Shown: positions 45,790 through 58,184, numbered from the stretch's first letter. The stretch: DNA of 64,000 nucleotides from Molossus alvarezi (GCA_037176705.1 JBAWUJ010000077.1:124001-188000); one strand, 5' to 3'. Numbers and translations: made by a program. The notes: generated from the sequence alone by a model not told the origin.

Positions 45790-48715
45790 TTCCAAAATGG
45801 TGGCAGAGTGAATGGAAGCTACACAGACCATTTCCCAGGACAAACCAGAATTACAAAAAAAATAAAGACAAATCATCAGGAAAATGCAACAGAAGAGCAA
45901 CTTGAAGGATCACAAAACCACTGACTCAATTGACACAGAATTGACACTGACTCAATTCTGGTAGGCTTGCGGAGACATGAGCAGGGGGTTGGGAGCCCAC
46001 TGTCGGCAGTGGCCTTAGCTGGGAGCAGCACCATCAGGTTAAACTCCCAGGCGGTTCCACAGCACAGAGCTGGGACAGAGGCTAAAACACCCATAGCCAC
46101 TTACCTTGGGCTCCAGCAGAGGGAGGACAGACTGGATTGGAACTGTGTGGGGACACTCAGGATTTGGAGGGTGCTCAGAGCCTTTGCTGAGTTGCAGCCA
46201 CTCAGAACTGTGGTCATCTTATTCTTTCCCAGGGCCCTGGGGAGAGGTGGCCTCTCCCTCAGCAATTCAACCCCACAAGGTAGCCATTGAAATGCTCATT
46301 GAGGCCCATTACCAACCAGCATCTGCCCCACCCTGAGAAAATGCCTTTATGCTAAGCACCTGAGGGAGTTTTTCATTCAACTGAGAAGTCAAGGATCTTC
46401 AGGTAACTGCTAATGATAGCCTCCAGTCAAAAAGTTAGAGGATAACTGTACCATTCCCTGGGCTAGAAACTTTAACCAGGAAAGTAAGACTTGACAGTGG
46501 TGTGTCACGTGGCTTCTCCCTGGCTCATCCAAACCCAGAAGAGTGATCCAAAAACAACAGAATACCAACACCCACAAGAAAAATTTGGCAGGCTACGAAG
46601 CCCACTGTGATATCCAAAATGGTGAAACACAGAAACAAAAGCAAAATGAAAGAACAAGAGACCTCTACCAAAGAGGAGATAAATGAACTTCAGTTAAGCA
46701 AGTTAACAGAGCTATAAATCAGAGCTATGATCTTGAGGAAGCTCAACAGCATGTGTAAGGATATGAGAACCATGAGTAAAGACATACAAATATTGAAAAT
46801 CAACCAGTTGGAAATTAACCACCAAGAAGAAATGAAGAATAACATATCAGAAATAAACAACACATAGCAGAGTAGAGGAAGCTGATAACTGGATTAGTGA
46901 ATTAGAAGATAGGGTAGAAAAAATAAACCAATCAGAAAACCAAAAGGAAAAAAAAAACAATTAAAAAACAGGAAGACAGCTTAAGAGAACTGTGGGATAA
47001 GTGGAAATGTAATAATATTTGCATCACAGGAATCCCTGAAGAAGAAAATGAGCAAGGATTAGAGAATATGTGTGAAGAAATAGTGACAGAAAACTTCCCT
47101 AATTTGGGGAAGGAGGAAGGCATTCAAGTTCAAGAAGAACAGAGAGCCCCATGTAAGAAGAATCCAAACAAGCCCACACCAATACACATACTAATCAAAG
47201 TGCCAAAAATTCATGACAAAGAGAGAATCCTAAAAGCAGCAAGACAGAAGCAACAGGTTACCTTCAAAGGAACCCCCATCAGGCTCTCAGCTGACTTCTG
47301 AACAGAAACACTACAGGCCAGAACGGAATGGCATGAGGTAATCAAGGTCATGAAAAACACGGATCTGAATCCAAAAATACTCTATCCAGCAATGCTCTCA
47401 TTCAAAATACAAGGTGAAATAAAGAGCTTCCCAGACAAAAAAAGAAAAAGAAAAAAGGCTAAGGGAATAAAATAGCACCAAACCAACACTGCAAGAACTG
47501 CTGTAATTAGTAGAAAAATAGGAAGAAAAATAGAACCACACTAAACAAAAATGGCAATAAATAAATAAATACATATCAATAATCACCTTTAATGTAAATG
47601 GATTGAATGCTCTGATAAAAAGACACAGAGTAGCTGATTGTATAAGAAAGCATGACTCATCTATATGTTGTTTACAAGAGACCCACCTCACAACAGAAAC
47701 AAAGGAGAAAATGAACACATGAGACTACATCAAACTCAAGAGCTTCTGCACAGCAAAAGATAAAATCATGAAAATGGAAAGGCTACCCAGTATATGGAAG
47801 AGCATAAATGCCAATGATACATCAGATAAGGCTTTAATTTTCAGTATATAAAAAGTGCTCATAAAACTCAACAAAAAGAAGATGAAGAACCAAATTAAAA
47901 AAAATGGGCAGTGGAACTAAATAGTAACCCCTCCAAACAAGACATACCAATGGCTAAAAGATATATGAGGAAATACTCAACATCACTAATCATCAGAGAG
48001 ATGCAAATTAAAACAACAATGAGGTATCACCTCACACCTGTCAGAACGACCGCAATCAAAAAGTCATAAAACAACAAGTATTGGTGACAGCGTGGAGAAA
48101 GGGGACTCTAGTACACTGCTGGAGGGAATGCAGAATGGTGCAGCCACTACAGAACACAATATGATGTTTCCTTAAAAAATTAAAAATTGAACTTCCATTT
48201 CACTCAGTGATCCCACTTCTAGGAATATACCCTACCTATGTTCGTAGCAGCACTATTTAAATTAGTTAAGATCTGAAAACAGCCAAAATATCCCACAGTA
48301 GATGAATGGAAAAAAAAAAAGCTGTGGTACATATACACAAAAAAGTACTATGCAGCAGTAAGAAAGAATAATCTCTTATCTTTTGAGATGGCATGGAGGG
48401 ACCTGGAAAGTGTCATCCTAAGTGAAACAAGCCAATCAGAGAAAGACAAGTATAATATAATCTCACTTATTTGCGGAATATAATAAACATAACAGTTTGA
48501 GGAATGGGGTAGTCCCAGAGACGTAGAAATGAGGTAAAGACTGACTAATCCCAGGAGAGGTTTGGGGGAGATATAAACCACAGAACTTATATGCATGTAT
48601 GCATGAAAAATAAAACTGGACAACAAAGCTGGGGAGAGGGTGGGGAGAGAGGGTATGGGAGAATCAGTGGGGGAAAAGAAAAACATCTGTAACAAATATA
48701 AATGAATTAATTAAA
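45790..48715 (+). mobile_element. Internally deleted LINE-1 with both ends (piece q)
   Basis: This 2.9-kb element keeps a natural 5' end, the 5' UTR (to 46618), ORF1 (46619 to about 47506), the first about 150 bp of ORF2 (from 47551), then the ORF2 C-terminal domain and a natural 3' end (ACATCTGTAACAAATATAAA). At about 47694 the sequence jumps from the EN (HLTT codons) to the region equivalent to 44400. Most of the EN, the whole RT and part of the C-terminus are lost. CAACA is shared by both sides of the junction. It cannot supply ORF2 activity. Confidence 0.87.
46619..47506 (+). pseudogene. L1 ORF1 of piece q, broken
   Basis: The ATG at 46619 (AAAATGG) opens MVKHRNKSKMKEQETSTKEE, followed by a stop after about 36 codons and an internal loss near 46862 in the coiled coil. 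The open part at 47068-47301 keeps VTENFPNLGKEEGIQVQE and ILKAARQKQQVTFKG, then a TGA at 47299 replaces the codon after SADF. Downstream C-terminal codons are readable to about 47506. Confidence 0.82.
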
Positions 48716-48914
48716 TTAAAAAAAGGAAATCCAAAACAAAAATAATAAATGCTACAATGTAACTTCTGATTGAGATAGATCATTAGCGGCTACATAGATG
48801 ATGGATAAATAATAGATTGAAGATAGATGAAGACAAAATAGATAAATGGATAGGTAGATGCTAGGTAGATGATAGACAGATAGTTACAGATAAATTATGT
48901 AAATATATAGGTGG
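48716..48914. repeat. Degenerate GATA-rich repeat
   Basis: About 200 bp of AT-rich DNA with many interrupted GATA/GATG words (48770-48900: GATAGACAGATAG, GATGGATAAATAATAGATT). It again follows an L1 3' tail, as at 23860. Confidence 0.7.
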
Positions 48915-50045
48915 ATTTAACAACAAAATTTCAGACATCATAAACAGCAGAATTTTCACTGATACAACAAATAAGGCAACAGACATATACACACCAAAAA
49001 CAAAAAATGAACACGTGGGATTATATTAAACTGAAGAGCATCTGCACAGCAAAAGAAACAACCATCAAAATGAAAAGGGAACCTACTACCTTAAGGACCA
49101 TAATCGCCAATGATGCATCAGGCAAGGATTAATTTCAAAATATATAGAGTGCTTATAAAACTCAACAATAGGAAGACAAAGAACCCAATTAAGAAATGGG
49201 CAGAGGAATAAAATAGACACCTCTCCAAACAGGACATACAAATGGTAAGGGACATATGAAGAAATGCTCAACATCACTATTCATCAGACAGATGCAAATT
49301 ATAAAACAATGAGATATCACCTCAAACCTATCTGAATGGCGACCATCAACAAATCATTAAACAACAAGTCTTGGTGAGGGTGTGGAGGAAGGGGACTCCA
49401 GTACACTGCTGGTGGGAATTAAGACTGGTGCAACCACTATGAAAACAATATGGTGTTACCTCAAAACTTAAAAATTGAACTTTGATTTGACCCAGAGATC
49501 CCACTTCTAGGAATATATGCTAAGAAGCCTGAAACACCCATCAGGAATAATATATGTACACCCAGGTTTGTAGCAGCACTACTTACAATACCTAAGATCT
49601 GGACACAGCACACATATCCATCAGTAGACGAATGGATAAAAAAGCAGTGGTACATATACACAATGGAATACTATGCAGATGTAAGAAAAAAGATCTCTTA
49701 TCCTTTCTAATAACATGGACAGACATGGAAAGTATTATCCTAAGCAAAACATGCCAAACACAGAGAGACAAGTATCATATTATCTCAATCATTTGGGGAA
49801 TATAATGAACATAACAGTCTGAGGAATAGGGTAGTCCTAGAAACGTGGAAGTGGGGCACAGGCTGACAATCCACAGAAGAGGAGGTGGTAGGAAAGAAAT
49901 AAACCACAAAACTTATATGCATGTATTCATGAACAATGCACATGGACAACAAAGCTGGGGACAGCGCAAGGTACTAGGAAAAAAGGGGAATCAGTGTGGG
50001 GGAGGAAGGAGAAACAGCTGAAACAAAAAAAAATAATTAATTAAT
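48915..50045 (+). mobile_element. LINE-1 3' end (piece r)
   Basis: This 5'-truncated L1 starts in the ORF2 C-terminal region (AACAAAATTTCAGACATCAT). It has frame-broken C-terminal codons (CSTSL, GIYAKKPETPIRNNICTPR-like stretches), a cysteine region with losses, a 3' UTR from about 49803 and a 3' end at about 50015-50045. The element fused to it downstream starts the same way as at 13546, so 48915-50770 and 12497-14265 look like paralogous pairs. Confidence 0.83.
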
Positions 50046-50074
50046 AAAATATATTATCAATCTTATATATAAAA

Positions 50075-52146
50075 TAAAATAAAAAATGAATGGGTTCACA
50101 AGGAGATCAAGAAAAAATTAAAAACTTCATGGAAACCACTAAAAGTGAACACACAACAACACAAAATCAATGGAATTCAGTGAAATTAGTCCTCATAGAG
50201 AAGTTTATACCCCACATGTCTACCTCAGGAAACAAGATTTTCTAATTGACTATCTCACATCAGAACTTAAAAAACTAGAAAGAAAATGAAACAAACATCA
50301 AACAAACAAATACCTTAAACTAAGAGGTAGGAAATGAATAGCAAAGAACAGAGTAGAAATATATAACATAGAGACTACAAATAATTCAAAAGATGAACAA
50401 ATGGACAAATTTCTAGAAATACATAATCTACCTGCACTGTATGGAAAAGAGATAGAAAACTTGAACAGGCCAATCACAACTATGAAAATTGAACATGTAA
50501 TCAAAAATCTCCCAGCAAACAAAAGCCCGGGCTCAGATGGCTTCACGGGGGAGTTTTACTAAACATTCAAGGAATTAACACCCATTCTTCTCAAACTATT
50601 TTAATAAATCCACCAAGATGGAACACTTACAAACACACTTTCTGAGGCAAGCATAATCCTAATTCCCAAACCACATGAAGACACTATAAACTAAAGAAAA
50701 CTACAAGCCAATATCCTTGATCAACACAGATGCCATAATATTTAACAAAATATTAGCAAATCAAATCCAGTAATACATCAAACACATTATTCATCTTGAT
50801 CAAGTCACATTCCAGGCACTCAAGGATGGTACAATATGTGCAAATAAATAAATGTGATACATCACATAAACAAAATAATAGATAAAAAAACATATGAGCA
50901 TATAAATAACTGCTAAAAAAAGCATTCGACAAAATTGAGCACCCATTTCAGAAAAAAATGCTCAGCAATGTGGGAATAGAGGGGCCAAATCACAATATAA
51001 TACAGGCCACATTGAAAAACACAGCCAACAATATACTCAATGGGCAAAAACAAAAAGCAATCCCCTTAAGAATGAGAACAAGAAAGGGATGCACACTTTA
51101 GCCACTCTATTAAACATAGAAGGGGAAGTCTTAGCCACAGCAATTACACATGAAGAAAAAATAAAAGGGATCCAAATTGGAAAGGAGCAAGTGAAACTGT
51201 CATTATATGCAGATGACATAATATGGGACATAGAAAATGCTAAAGACTCTATCAAAAATCTACATAATTTAAAAAATAAATTTGGCAATGTGTCAAGACA
51301 CAAAATTAATATTAAGAAATTGATGGAACTGTTATACACCAAAGATAAAATCACAGAAAGAGAAACTAAAAAATCAATTTTATTTACCATCACAGCACAA
51401 AAAATTAAAATACCTAGGAATAAACTTCACCAAAGAAGTAAAGGATTTCTTCACATATAACTACAGGTCATTGAAATTAGAAGTGGAGGAAGATATAAAA
51501 AAGTGAGAGCATATACCTTGTTCATGGATTGAAAGAATTAACATCATTAAAATGTCCATACTACCCAAAGCAATCTGCACATTCAATGCAAACCTCACCA
51601 AAATACCTATGATATACATCACAGACCTAGAACAAACACACCAAAAATGTATATAAAACTCAAAAAGACCCCTAGTAGCCACAGAAATCTTGAAAAAGAA
51701 GAACAAAGGAGGAGGGATCACATGACCAGATTTCAGGTTATACCACAAAGCCACTGTAATAAAAATAAGCCTGGTTCTGGCACAGGAACAGGCAGATATG
51801 TCAATGGAACAGAATAGACAACCCAGAAATTGACCGAAGACAATACGTTCAATGAACATTTGACAATGTTGGCAACAACATACAGTGGAGTCAAGACGGT
51901 CTCTTCAATAAATGGTGTTGAAAAACGTTGGACAGCTACTTGCATTAAAAAAAAAAAAAAGTTAGACCACGACTTTACACCATACATGAGAATAAACTCG
52001 AAATGGATAAAATACTTCAATGTAATTCGTGAATCCATACAAATTCTAGAAGAAAGTGCAGGCCACAAAATTTCAGACATAGCCAGCAGAATTTTCACTG
52101 ATATAACACCTAAAGCAACAGACACACACACACCAAAATGAATGAA

Positions 52147-52181
<35 letters not shown>

Positions 52182-53007
52182 ATACTTGAGACTACTTCCA
52201 ACTGAAATGCTTCTGCACAGCTAAAGAAACAACCATCAAAACGGAAAGGGATCATACTATCTGGAAGACCAAAATCACCGATGATGCATCAGATAAGGTT
52301 TAATTTCCAAAATATAGAGTGCTTATAAAACTCAGCAATTAGAAGACAAAGAACCCAATTAAGAAATGGGCAGAGGAACTAAACAGACACATCTCCAAAT
52401 TGAACATACAAATGGTAAAAGACATATGAAGAAATGCTCCACATCACTAATCACCAACGAGATGCAAAACTACAATGAGATATCACCACACAACTGCCAG
52501 AATGGCCGCCATCAACAAATCATCAAACTGCAAGTCTTGGCCAGGGTGTGGAGAAAGGGGACTGCTCCTGGGAATGTAGACTGGTGCAGCCCCTATGGAA
52601 AACAATATGGTATTACCTCAAAAACTTAAAATTGAACTTTTATTTGACCCAGTGATCCCACTTCTAGGAATATACCCTAAGAAGCCTGAAACACCCATCA
52701 GAAAGAATATATGTACCCCCAGGTTTGTAGCAGTACTATTTACAATGGCTAAGATCTGGTCACAGCCCAAGAGTCCATCAGTAGACAAATTGATAAAAAA
52801 GCTGTGGTACATATACACAATGGAGTAATATGCAGATGTAAGAAAGAAAGACCTCTTATTCTTTGAGACTACACGGAGGGACCTGGAATGTATTATCCTA
52901 AGCAAAACATGCCAAACACAGAGAGACAAGTATCATATGATCTCACTTACTTGTGCTATATAACGAACATAACAGTCTGAGGAATGGAATAGTCCCAGAA
53001 ACGTGGA
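50075..53007 (+). mobile_element. LINE-1 ORF2 fragment with internal AAAT tract (piece s)
   Basis: ORF2 sequence runs from just after the EN domain to the start of the 3' UTR. The region at 50400-50560 matches 13860-14010, and there is no SINE at the site used at 26636. RT frame 51089-51460 contains LSLYADDIIWDIENAKDS, so the Y/F-ADD motif survives here as YADD. C-terminal stretches are 51830-52141, 52366-52629 and 52595-52828. An AAAT repeat interrupts the C-terminal domain at 52140-52182. It ends at about 53007, fused to the 5' UTR of the next L1. Confidence 0.85.
52140..52182. repeat. (AAAT)n tract inside L1 ORF2
   Basis: About ten AAAT units lie within the ORF2 C-terminal region, at a point where other copies have only a short A-rich stretch. 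The L1 junction at 12490 falls on the equivalent position. Confidence 0.9.
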
Positions 53008-54785
53008 AGCCCAGGGACAGCAGCATTCTTAACTGTAATCAAATCCCTTGGTGAATAAAAACCAAGCCCTCTCCACAGCACAAGGAGCAGGAAGAGAGTG
53101 CTAAACTAGCCACAGCCACTAACCTGGGAGCTACAGCACAGGGAGGGCAGACTTGGCTTGAACTCTGTGGGGACAACCGGGATCTGGAGGGCACTAAGAC
53201 TTTTTGCTGAGTTGTGGTCACAAAGGACGGTGGCCAGGGTGCTCCTTCTCAAAGCTGTGAAAAAAAGCAGCAGCTCCCCTCCTCGGAGATTCAGAGTTTC
53301 CCTGGTGAGACAAAGAAATGCAAATTGAGGCTCATTTATAACCAACATCTATCCCAGCTTCTGGAAATCCTCTTTCGCAGAGCACCAGGGCTACATTCCA
53401 AGGCACTGATTAACTGAGACTACCACCCACCAGCAAAAAGCTAGAGGACAACTGAACCAGTCCTGGGCTTGCAAATCTATCTAGGAAAGAAAGACTTGAC
53501 AGTGGTTTTTAATGTGGGCCCACCCAGGCTCATCCAAACACATAAGAGGGAGCCACAAACAGCAGAACACCAACACCCATAGGGAAAATTTGGCAGGCTC
53601 CAAAACCCACTGAGTTAGCCAAAATAATTAAACAAACAAACATATCCCACATGAATGAAGAAGAGAACTCTCTCCAAGATGAGGTCAATGAAATGTAGCT
53701 AACTAAATGATCAAATGTAGAATTCAGAGCCATGATCTTGAGGCCATTCAACAGCATGAGTAAGGACATCAGCACCATGAATAATGCTATACAAACAATG
53801 CAAACAAACTAAGTGGAAATGAAGACTGACATAGCAGAAATTAAGAACACATCGGAAGGACTAACCAGCAGAGTCGACGAAGCTCAGGACCAAATCAGTG
53901 AATTAAAAGACAGGGAAGAAAAAAAATCAACCAATCATAAAATGAAAATAAAACACAATTCAAAAACAGGAAGACAGCTTAAGACAACTGTGGGACAACT
54001 GGAAACGTAATAACATTCGCATCATAGGAGTCCCCAAAGAGAAAGAAAATGGACAAGGCTTGGAGAATAAATTTGAAGAAATAGTGACAGAAAACATTTT
54101 TAACTTGGTGAAGGAAGAAGGCATTTAAGTTCAAGAAGCCCCAATAGGAATAACCTAAACAGCCCCACACCAAGACACATACTAATTAAAAAGACAAAAT
54201 TAAAGACAACTAGAGAATCCTAGAAGCAGCAAGAGATAAGCAAAAGCTTACATACAAAAAAAAAAAAAAAAAAAAAAAAAACCATAAGGCTCTCAGCTGA
54301 CTTCTCAACAGAAACACTACAGGCCATAAGGGAGTAGCATGATGTAATCAAGGTCATAAAAAACAAGGATCTGAATCCAAAAATACTCTATCCAGCAAGG
54401 CTATCATTCAAAAAGCGTCAAATAAAAAGCTTTCCAGACCAAAAAAAAAAAAAAGAAAGAAAAGGCTATGGGAACATATTGACACCACACCAGCACTGCA
54501 AGATATGCACTGCAAGATATGCTAAAAAGACTGCTGTAATTAATAGAAGAAGTAGGAAGAAAAATAGAACCACACAAAACAAAAATGGCAATAAAAGTAC
54601 ATATCAATTATCACCTTAAATGTACATGGTTTGAATGCTCTGATAGAAAGACATAGAGTAGATGACAGGGAAATTGATAAAACAAAGCTGGGGATGGGGC
54701 AGGGAGGGAAAGGGGAGGAGGGTGTCAATGGGGGAAAATGAGAAACATCTGTAACAGAAACAAATTCATAAATAAAAAAATTATA
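53008..54785 (+). mobile_element. ORF1-only LINE-1 derivative (HAL1-like layout, piece t)
   Basis: 5' UTR sequence (53008-53620, missing its first bases) is followed by ORF1 (about 53623-54539) and about 80 bp of ORF2 start (from about 54585). It then jumps at about 54665-54685 to the L1 3' UTR (ACAAAGCTGGGGATGGGGCA) and the natural 3' end (ACATCTGTAACAGAAACAAA). The layout, ORF1 plus 3' UTR without ORF2, is that of half-L1 elements. One genomic copy cannot separate a mobile lineage from a simple deletion. Confidence 0.8.
53623..54539 (+). pseudogene. L1 ORF1 of piece t, start lost and frame broken
   Basis: The start codon position reads ATAATT where other copies have ATGGTG. The best coiled-coil stretch is 53813-54010 (MEMKTDIAEIKNTSEGLTSR). 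The RRM-like segment, RIIGVPKE, is near 54018. A 27-base A-run at about 54255-54281 and other shifts break the C-terminal domain (ILEAARDKQKLTY, SAD-type codons). It is non-functional. Confidence 0.78.
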
Positions 54786-54789
54786 AAGA

Positions 54790-57050
54790 CAAAGAGAAAC
54801 CTGCCACTTTGAAAAATAATCAATGAAACAAAGAGCTGATTCTTTGAAAAGATAAACAAGATTGATCAACTCTTAGCCAGTCTCACCGAGAAACAAAAAA
54901 CAGGACCCCCATAAACAAAACTAGAAACATAAAAGGAGAAGTAACAATTGATACCACAGAAATACAAAGGATCATTAAAACATACTACAAACAATCATAT
55001 GCCAATAAATTGGACGATCTCGGCAAAATCAAGAAATTTCTATAAACAGAGTCTCCCAAATCTGAACCGGGAAGAGATAGAAAACTTCAACAGACCAATA
55101 ACAACTAAGGAAATTGAAGATATCATCAGGAAACTTTCAGCAAACGAAACCCCAGACATAGATGTCTTTATTGGGAGTTTTATCAAACATTCAAAGATCT
55201 AACACCCATTCTCCTCAAACTATTCTAAAAAAATTCTAAGAAGACAAAATACTTCCAAACTCATTGTATGAATCCAGCATAATATAAATTTCAAAACCAG
55301 ATAGAGACACTACAGAGAAAGACAACTATAGGCCAATATACTTGATGAACACAGATGCCAAAATCCTTAACAAAATCTCAGCAATTCGGATCCAGCAATA
55401 CATCAAAAAAATCATTCATCATGACCAAGTGGGATACATCCCAGGGAAGCAAAAATGGCACAATATTCCCACATTAATAAATATGACACAATACAAACAA
55501 AATAAAAGATAAAACCCATAAGATCATATCAATAGATGCTAAAAAAAAGCATTTGACAAACTTCAGCACAGACCTTGAACAAAAGTTTATATGGAATGGA
55601 AAAAGACCCCTAAATGCCACAGTAATTTACAAAATAAAGAACAAAGTAGGAGGGATCATAATACCAGGTATCAGATTATACTACAAAGGCACTGTAATCA
55701 AAACATCCTGGTACTGGCCCAAAAACAGGCATAAAGATCAATGGAACAGAACAGAGAACCCATAAATTGACCCAAATTATTATCCTCAATTAATAGTGGA
55801 CAAGATGGCAAGAGCATGCAGTGGAGTAAAAACAGCCTCTTCAATAAACGGTGCTGGGAAAATTGGACAGTTACTTGCAAAAAAATGAAATTAGACCATC
55901 AACATACACAATACACAGGAATAGAATCAAGATGGATAAATGGCTTACATGTGACTTGTGAATTTATAAAAATTCAAGAAGAAAATATAGGCAACAAAAT
56001 TCCAGACATTACACAAAGCAGAATTATCATGGTTTCAATGCGTAAGGCTAGGAAAACAAAGAACAGAAAGAACACATGGGACTAAAAAGCTTCTGCACAG
56101 CAAAAGAAACAAGCATCGATGTGGAAAGGGAACCCTCTATATGATAGAGAATAACTGCCTACGATACATCAGATAAGGGGTTAATTTACAGTATGTATAG
56201 CATCCTCATACACCTCAACAAAAGAAAGACAAAGAATCCATTTTAAAATGGGCGGAGGACCTAACTAGACACTTCTCCCAACAGGACACACAAATGGCCA
56301 AGAGACATATGAAAAAGTGCTCAACGTCACTAATCATCAGAGATGCAAATTAAAGCAACTATGAGGTATCACCTCACACCTCTCAGAGTGGCCGCCATCA
56401 ACAAATCATCAAACAACAAGTGCTGACCAGGATGTGGAGAACAGGGAACCCTAGCACACTGCTGGTGGGAATGCAGACTGGTTCAGCCACTATGGAGAAC
56501 AATATGGTGTTTTCTCAAAAAATTAAAAATCAAACTGCCATTTCACCCAGTGATCCCACTTCTAGCATTATATCCTAAGAAGCCTGAAACACCAATCAGA
56601 AAGAATGTAGGTGCCCCTATGTTCATAGCAGCACTATTTATAATTACTGAGACCTGGAAACAGCCCAAGTGTCCATCAATAAATGAGTGGACAAAAAAAT
56701 GGTGGTTCATATAGACAATGGAGTACTGTGCAGATGTAAGAAAGATCTCCTATCCTTTGAGACAACATAGAGGAACCTAGACAATATGATCCAAAGTGAA
56801 ACAATTCAATCATAGAAAGAGAGTTATAACTTGATCTCATTTACTTTTGCAATATAATGAACAAAACTACCTGATGAACAAAACAGACCCAGAGACATGG
56901 AAGTAGGGTAAAGGCTGACAAACCTCAGGAGAAGGGGTTGGGGGGATAAACCACAGACTCATATGCAGGTTCCACAACAATGCTTGGGGGTGGGGGACTG
57001 GGAGGAGGGTGTCAATGGGGAACAAAGGAGAAACATCTGTAACAACAACA
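54790..57050 (+). mobile_element. LINE-1 3' part with RT deletion (piece u)
   Basis: Begins in the EN-RT linker of ORF2 and keeps RT fingers (54948-55202: ENFNRPITTKEIEDIIRKLS). At about 55555 it jumps from AFDKLQ-type codons to [12 protein letters not shown], deleting the palm with the FADD motif. The C-terminal domain is frame-broken (55816-56085: FNKRCWENWTVTCKKMKLDH). The 3' UTR is of the second type (ACAAAACTACCTGATGAACA), as in piece d. The 3' end is ACATCTGTAACAACAACAAT at about 57050. Confidence 0.85.
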
Positions 57051-57054
57051 ATAT

Positions 57055-57250
57055 TGAATATAAAGAATAATAAAGTTCCACAGTACCGGCCCAGTAAAAA
57101 TAGTCATGGGAATAAAGTGTAGCATAGGGAATACAGTCAATAATATCACAATGACTATGTCTGGTGCAAGATGGGTATATAAACAGCTCATCACTTTGAC
57201 ATACACCTTGAACTAACATAATATTGTATGTCAGCAGTAATTAAAAATAA
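57055..57250 (+). mobile_element. Old LINE-1 3' UTR remnant (piece v)
   Basis: A different, older L1 3' UTR type. Blocks include GGGAATACAGTCAATAATAT, CATACACCTTGAACTAACAT and AATATTGTATGTCAGCAG, ending in an A-rich tail. This resembles the 3' end of older Laurasiatherian L1 families (a 'cacctgaaactaatat' type motif), recognised from memory. It has no similarity to the 3' UTRs of the other copies in this window. Confidence 0.6.
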
Positions 57251-57289
57251 AATAAAAAATTAAAGAATTTCATACACACACCCCACACA

Positions 57290-57900
57290 AAAGAGACCAC
57301 ATAAAAATCCGGGCTGTCAGCCTGGGGGTCACTGACGGCCGGGCTCCAGGGCTGTGTTCTGAGCGGCCCAGCTGCAGGGCCCATAACTAGGGCTCTGCAC
57401 CCTCTCCCTCGGGCGCCAGGACAGGGGACCCCAGGGCTCGTGCCACACCCGGCCGTGGGCCCGGACTCCAGTGGAGGGAGGAAAGGCAGCGACAGGGCGA
57501 GGTCCATCTGTCCCCGGGGTGCCCACCCCAGCTTCCTGCCCCAGCACCTGTTCCCCCCAAGCCCTCACCACCACTGTTCCTGAACCCACCCCACTTACCT
57601 GGCTTCGACTCCAGCCTCGGCCTCCACGCAGCCTCCACTGCTGGAGGAAGGTAGGACGATGGTGTCTCCAGGCCTCTCTCCAAGAACAAAATGGCAGCTC
57701 CTGGAGCCAAGATGGCGTCCACGCAGAAGGCGTGACCTGTGGGCGGGGACACACATGGGGCAGGGGGCGGGGCCCGGAGCTGGGTCTGCAGAAGTACCTG
57801 TCTGTGGGATGTGCACATGGCCAACACAGAGAGGTGCAGCTCCATCCTTCTGGAGACTGGGGAGGTGGGCTGACTGAGGCTCTGGGCCCCAGGAATGCTG
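57290..57900 (-). promoter_or_regulatory. CpG-rich promoter-like block with splice donor (minus strand)
   Basis: This isolated CpG- and GC-rich block sits in an AT-rich repeat landscape. Two GC boxes lie at 57740-57748 (TGGGCGGGG) and 57763-57772 (GGGGGCGGGG), and YY1-like motifs at 57708-57717 (CAAGATGGCG) and about 57688-57697. On the minus strand these are followed by an exact consensus splice donor (CCAG|GTAAGT; exon ends at 57599). The layout fits a promoter with a short non-coding first exon of about 130 bp read leftward. No downstream exons are visible before the L1 sequence. It may be a displaced promoter fragment. The overlapping open frames (for example minus 57387-57911) probably reflect GC content. 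Confidence 0.45.
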
Positions 57901-58184
57901 CTGCCAGGCATGTGTGGATGACAGATATGTGGGCTCTAGCCTTTTATTATTATTTTTTTAATACATTTGTTTGAGAAAGTCTACCTGCCTTCTGTGGATG
58001 CCTCATACTCTCTCAGGTCTACCTCAAAATGAGTTTTTGGAAAGTTCCTCAAATTTTTTTTTTTATCTTACAATGCTTCTCCCACCTCATAAGCTCATTT
58101 AGAAATATATATAGCATTCCCTAAATAATCATATTTCATACAGAGACTATTTTATACACAGGGTCAAATAACAATTATGTTTTT
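57901..58184. other. AT-rich spacer, nothing recognised
   Basis: About 280 bp of AT-rich DNA with T-runs lie between the CpG block and the first minus-strand L1 piece. There is no gene or named repeat. Confidence 0.5.

Noticed and set aside
57329..57974. Long overlapping open frames on both strands in the CpG-rich block (up to 174 codons)
   Set aside because: GC-rich DNA has few stop codons, and frames are open in several registers at once. No domain or conserved motif is visible. The promoter-like reading is better supported.
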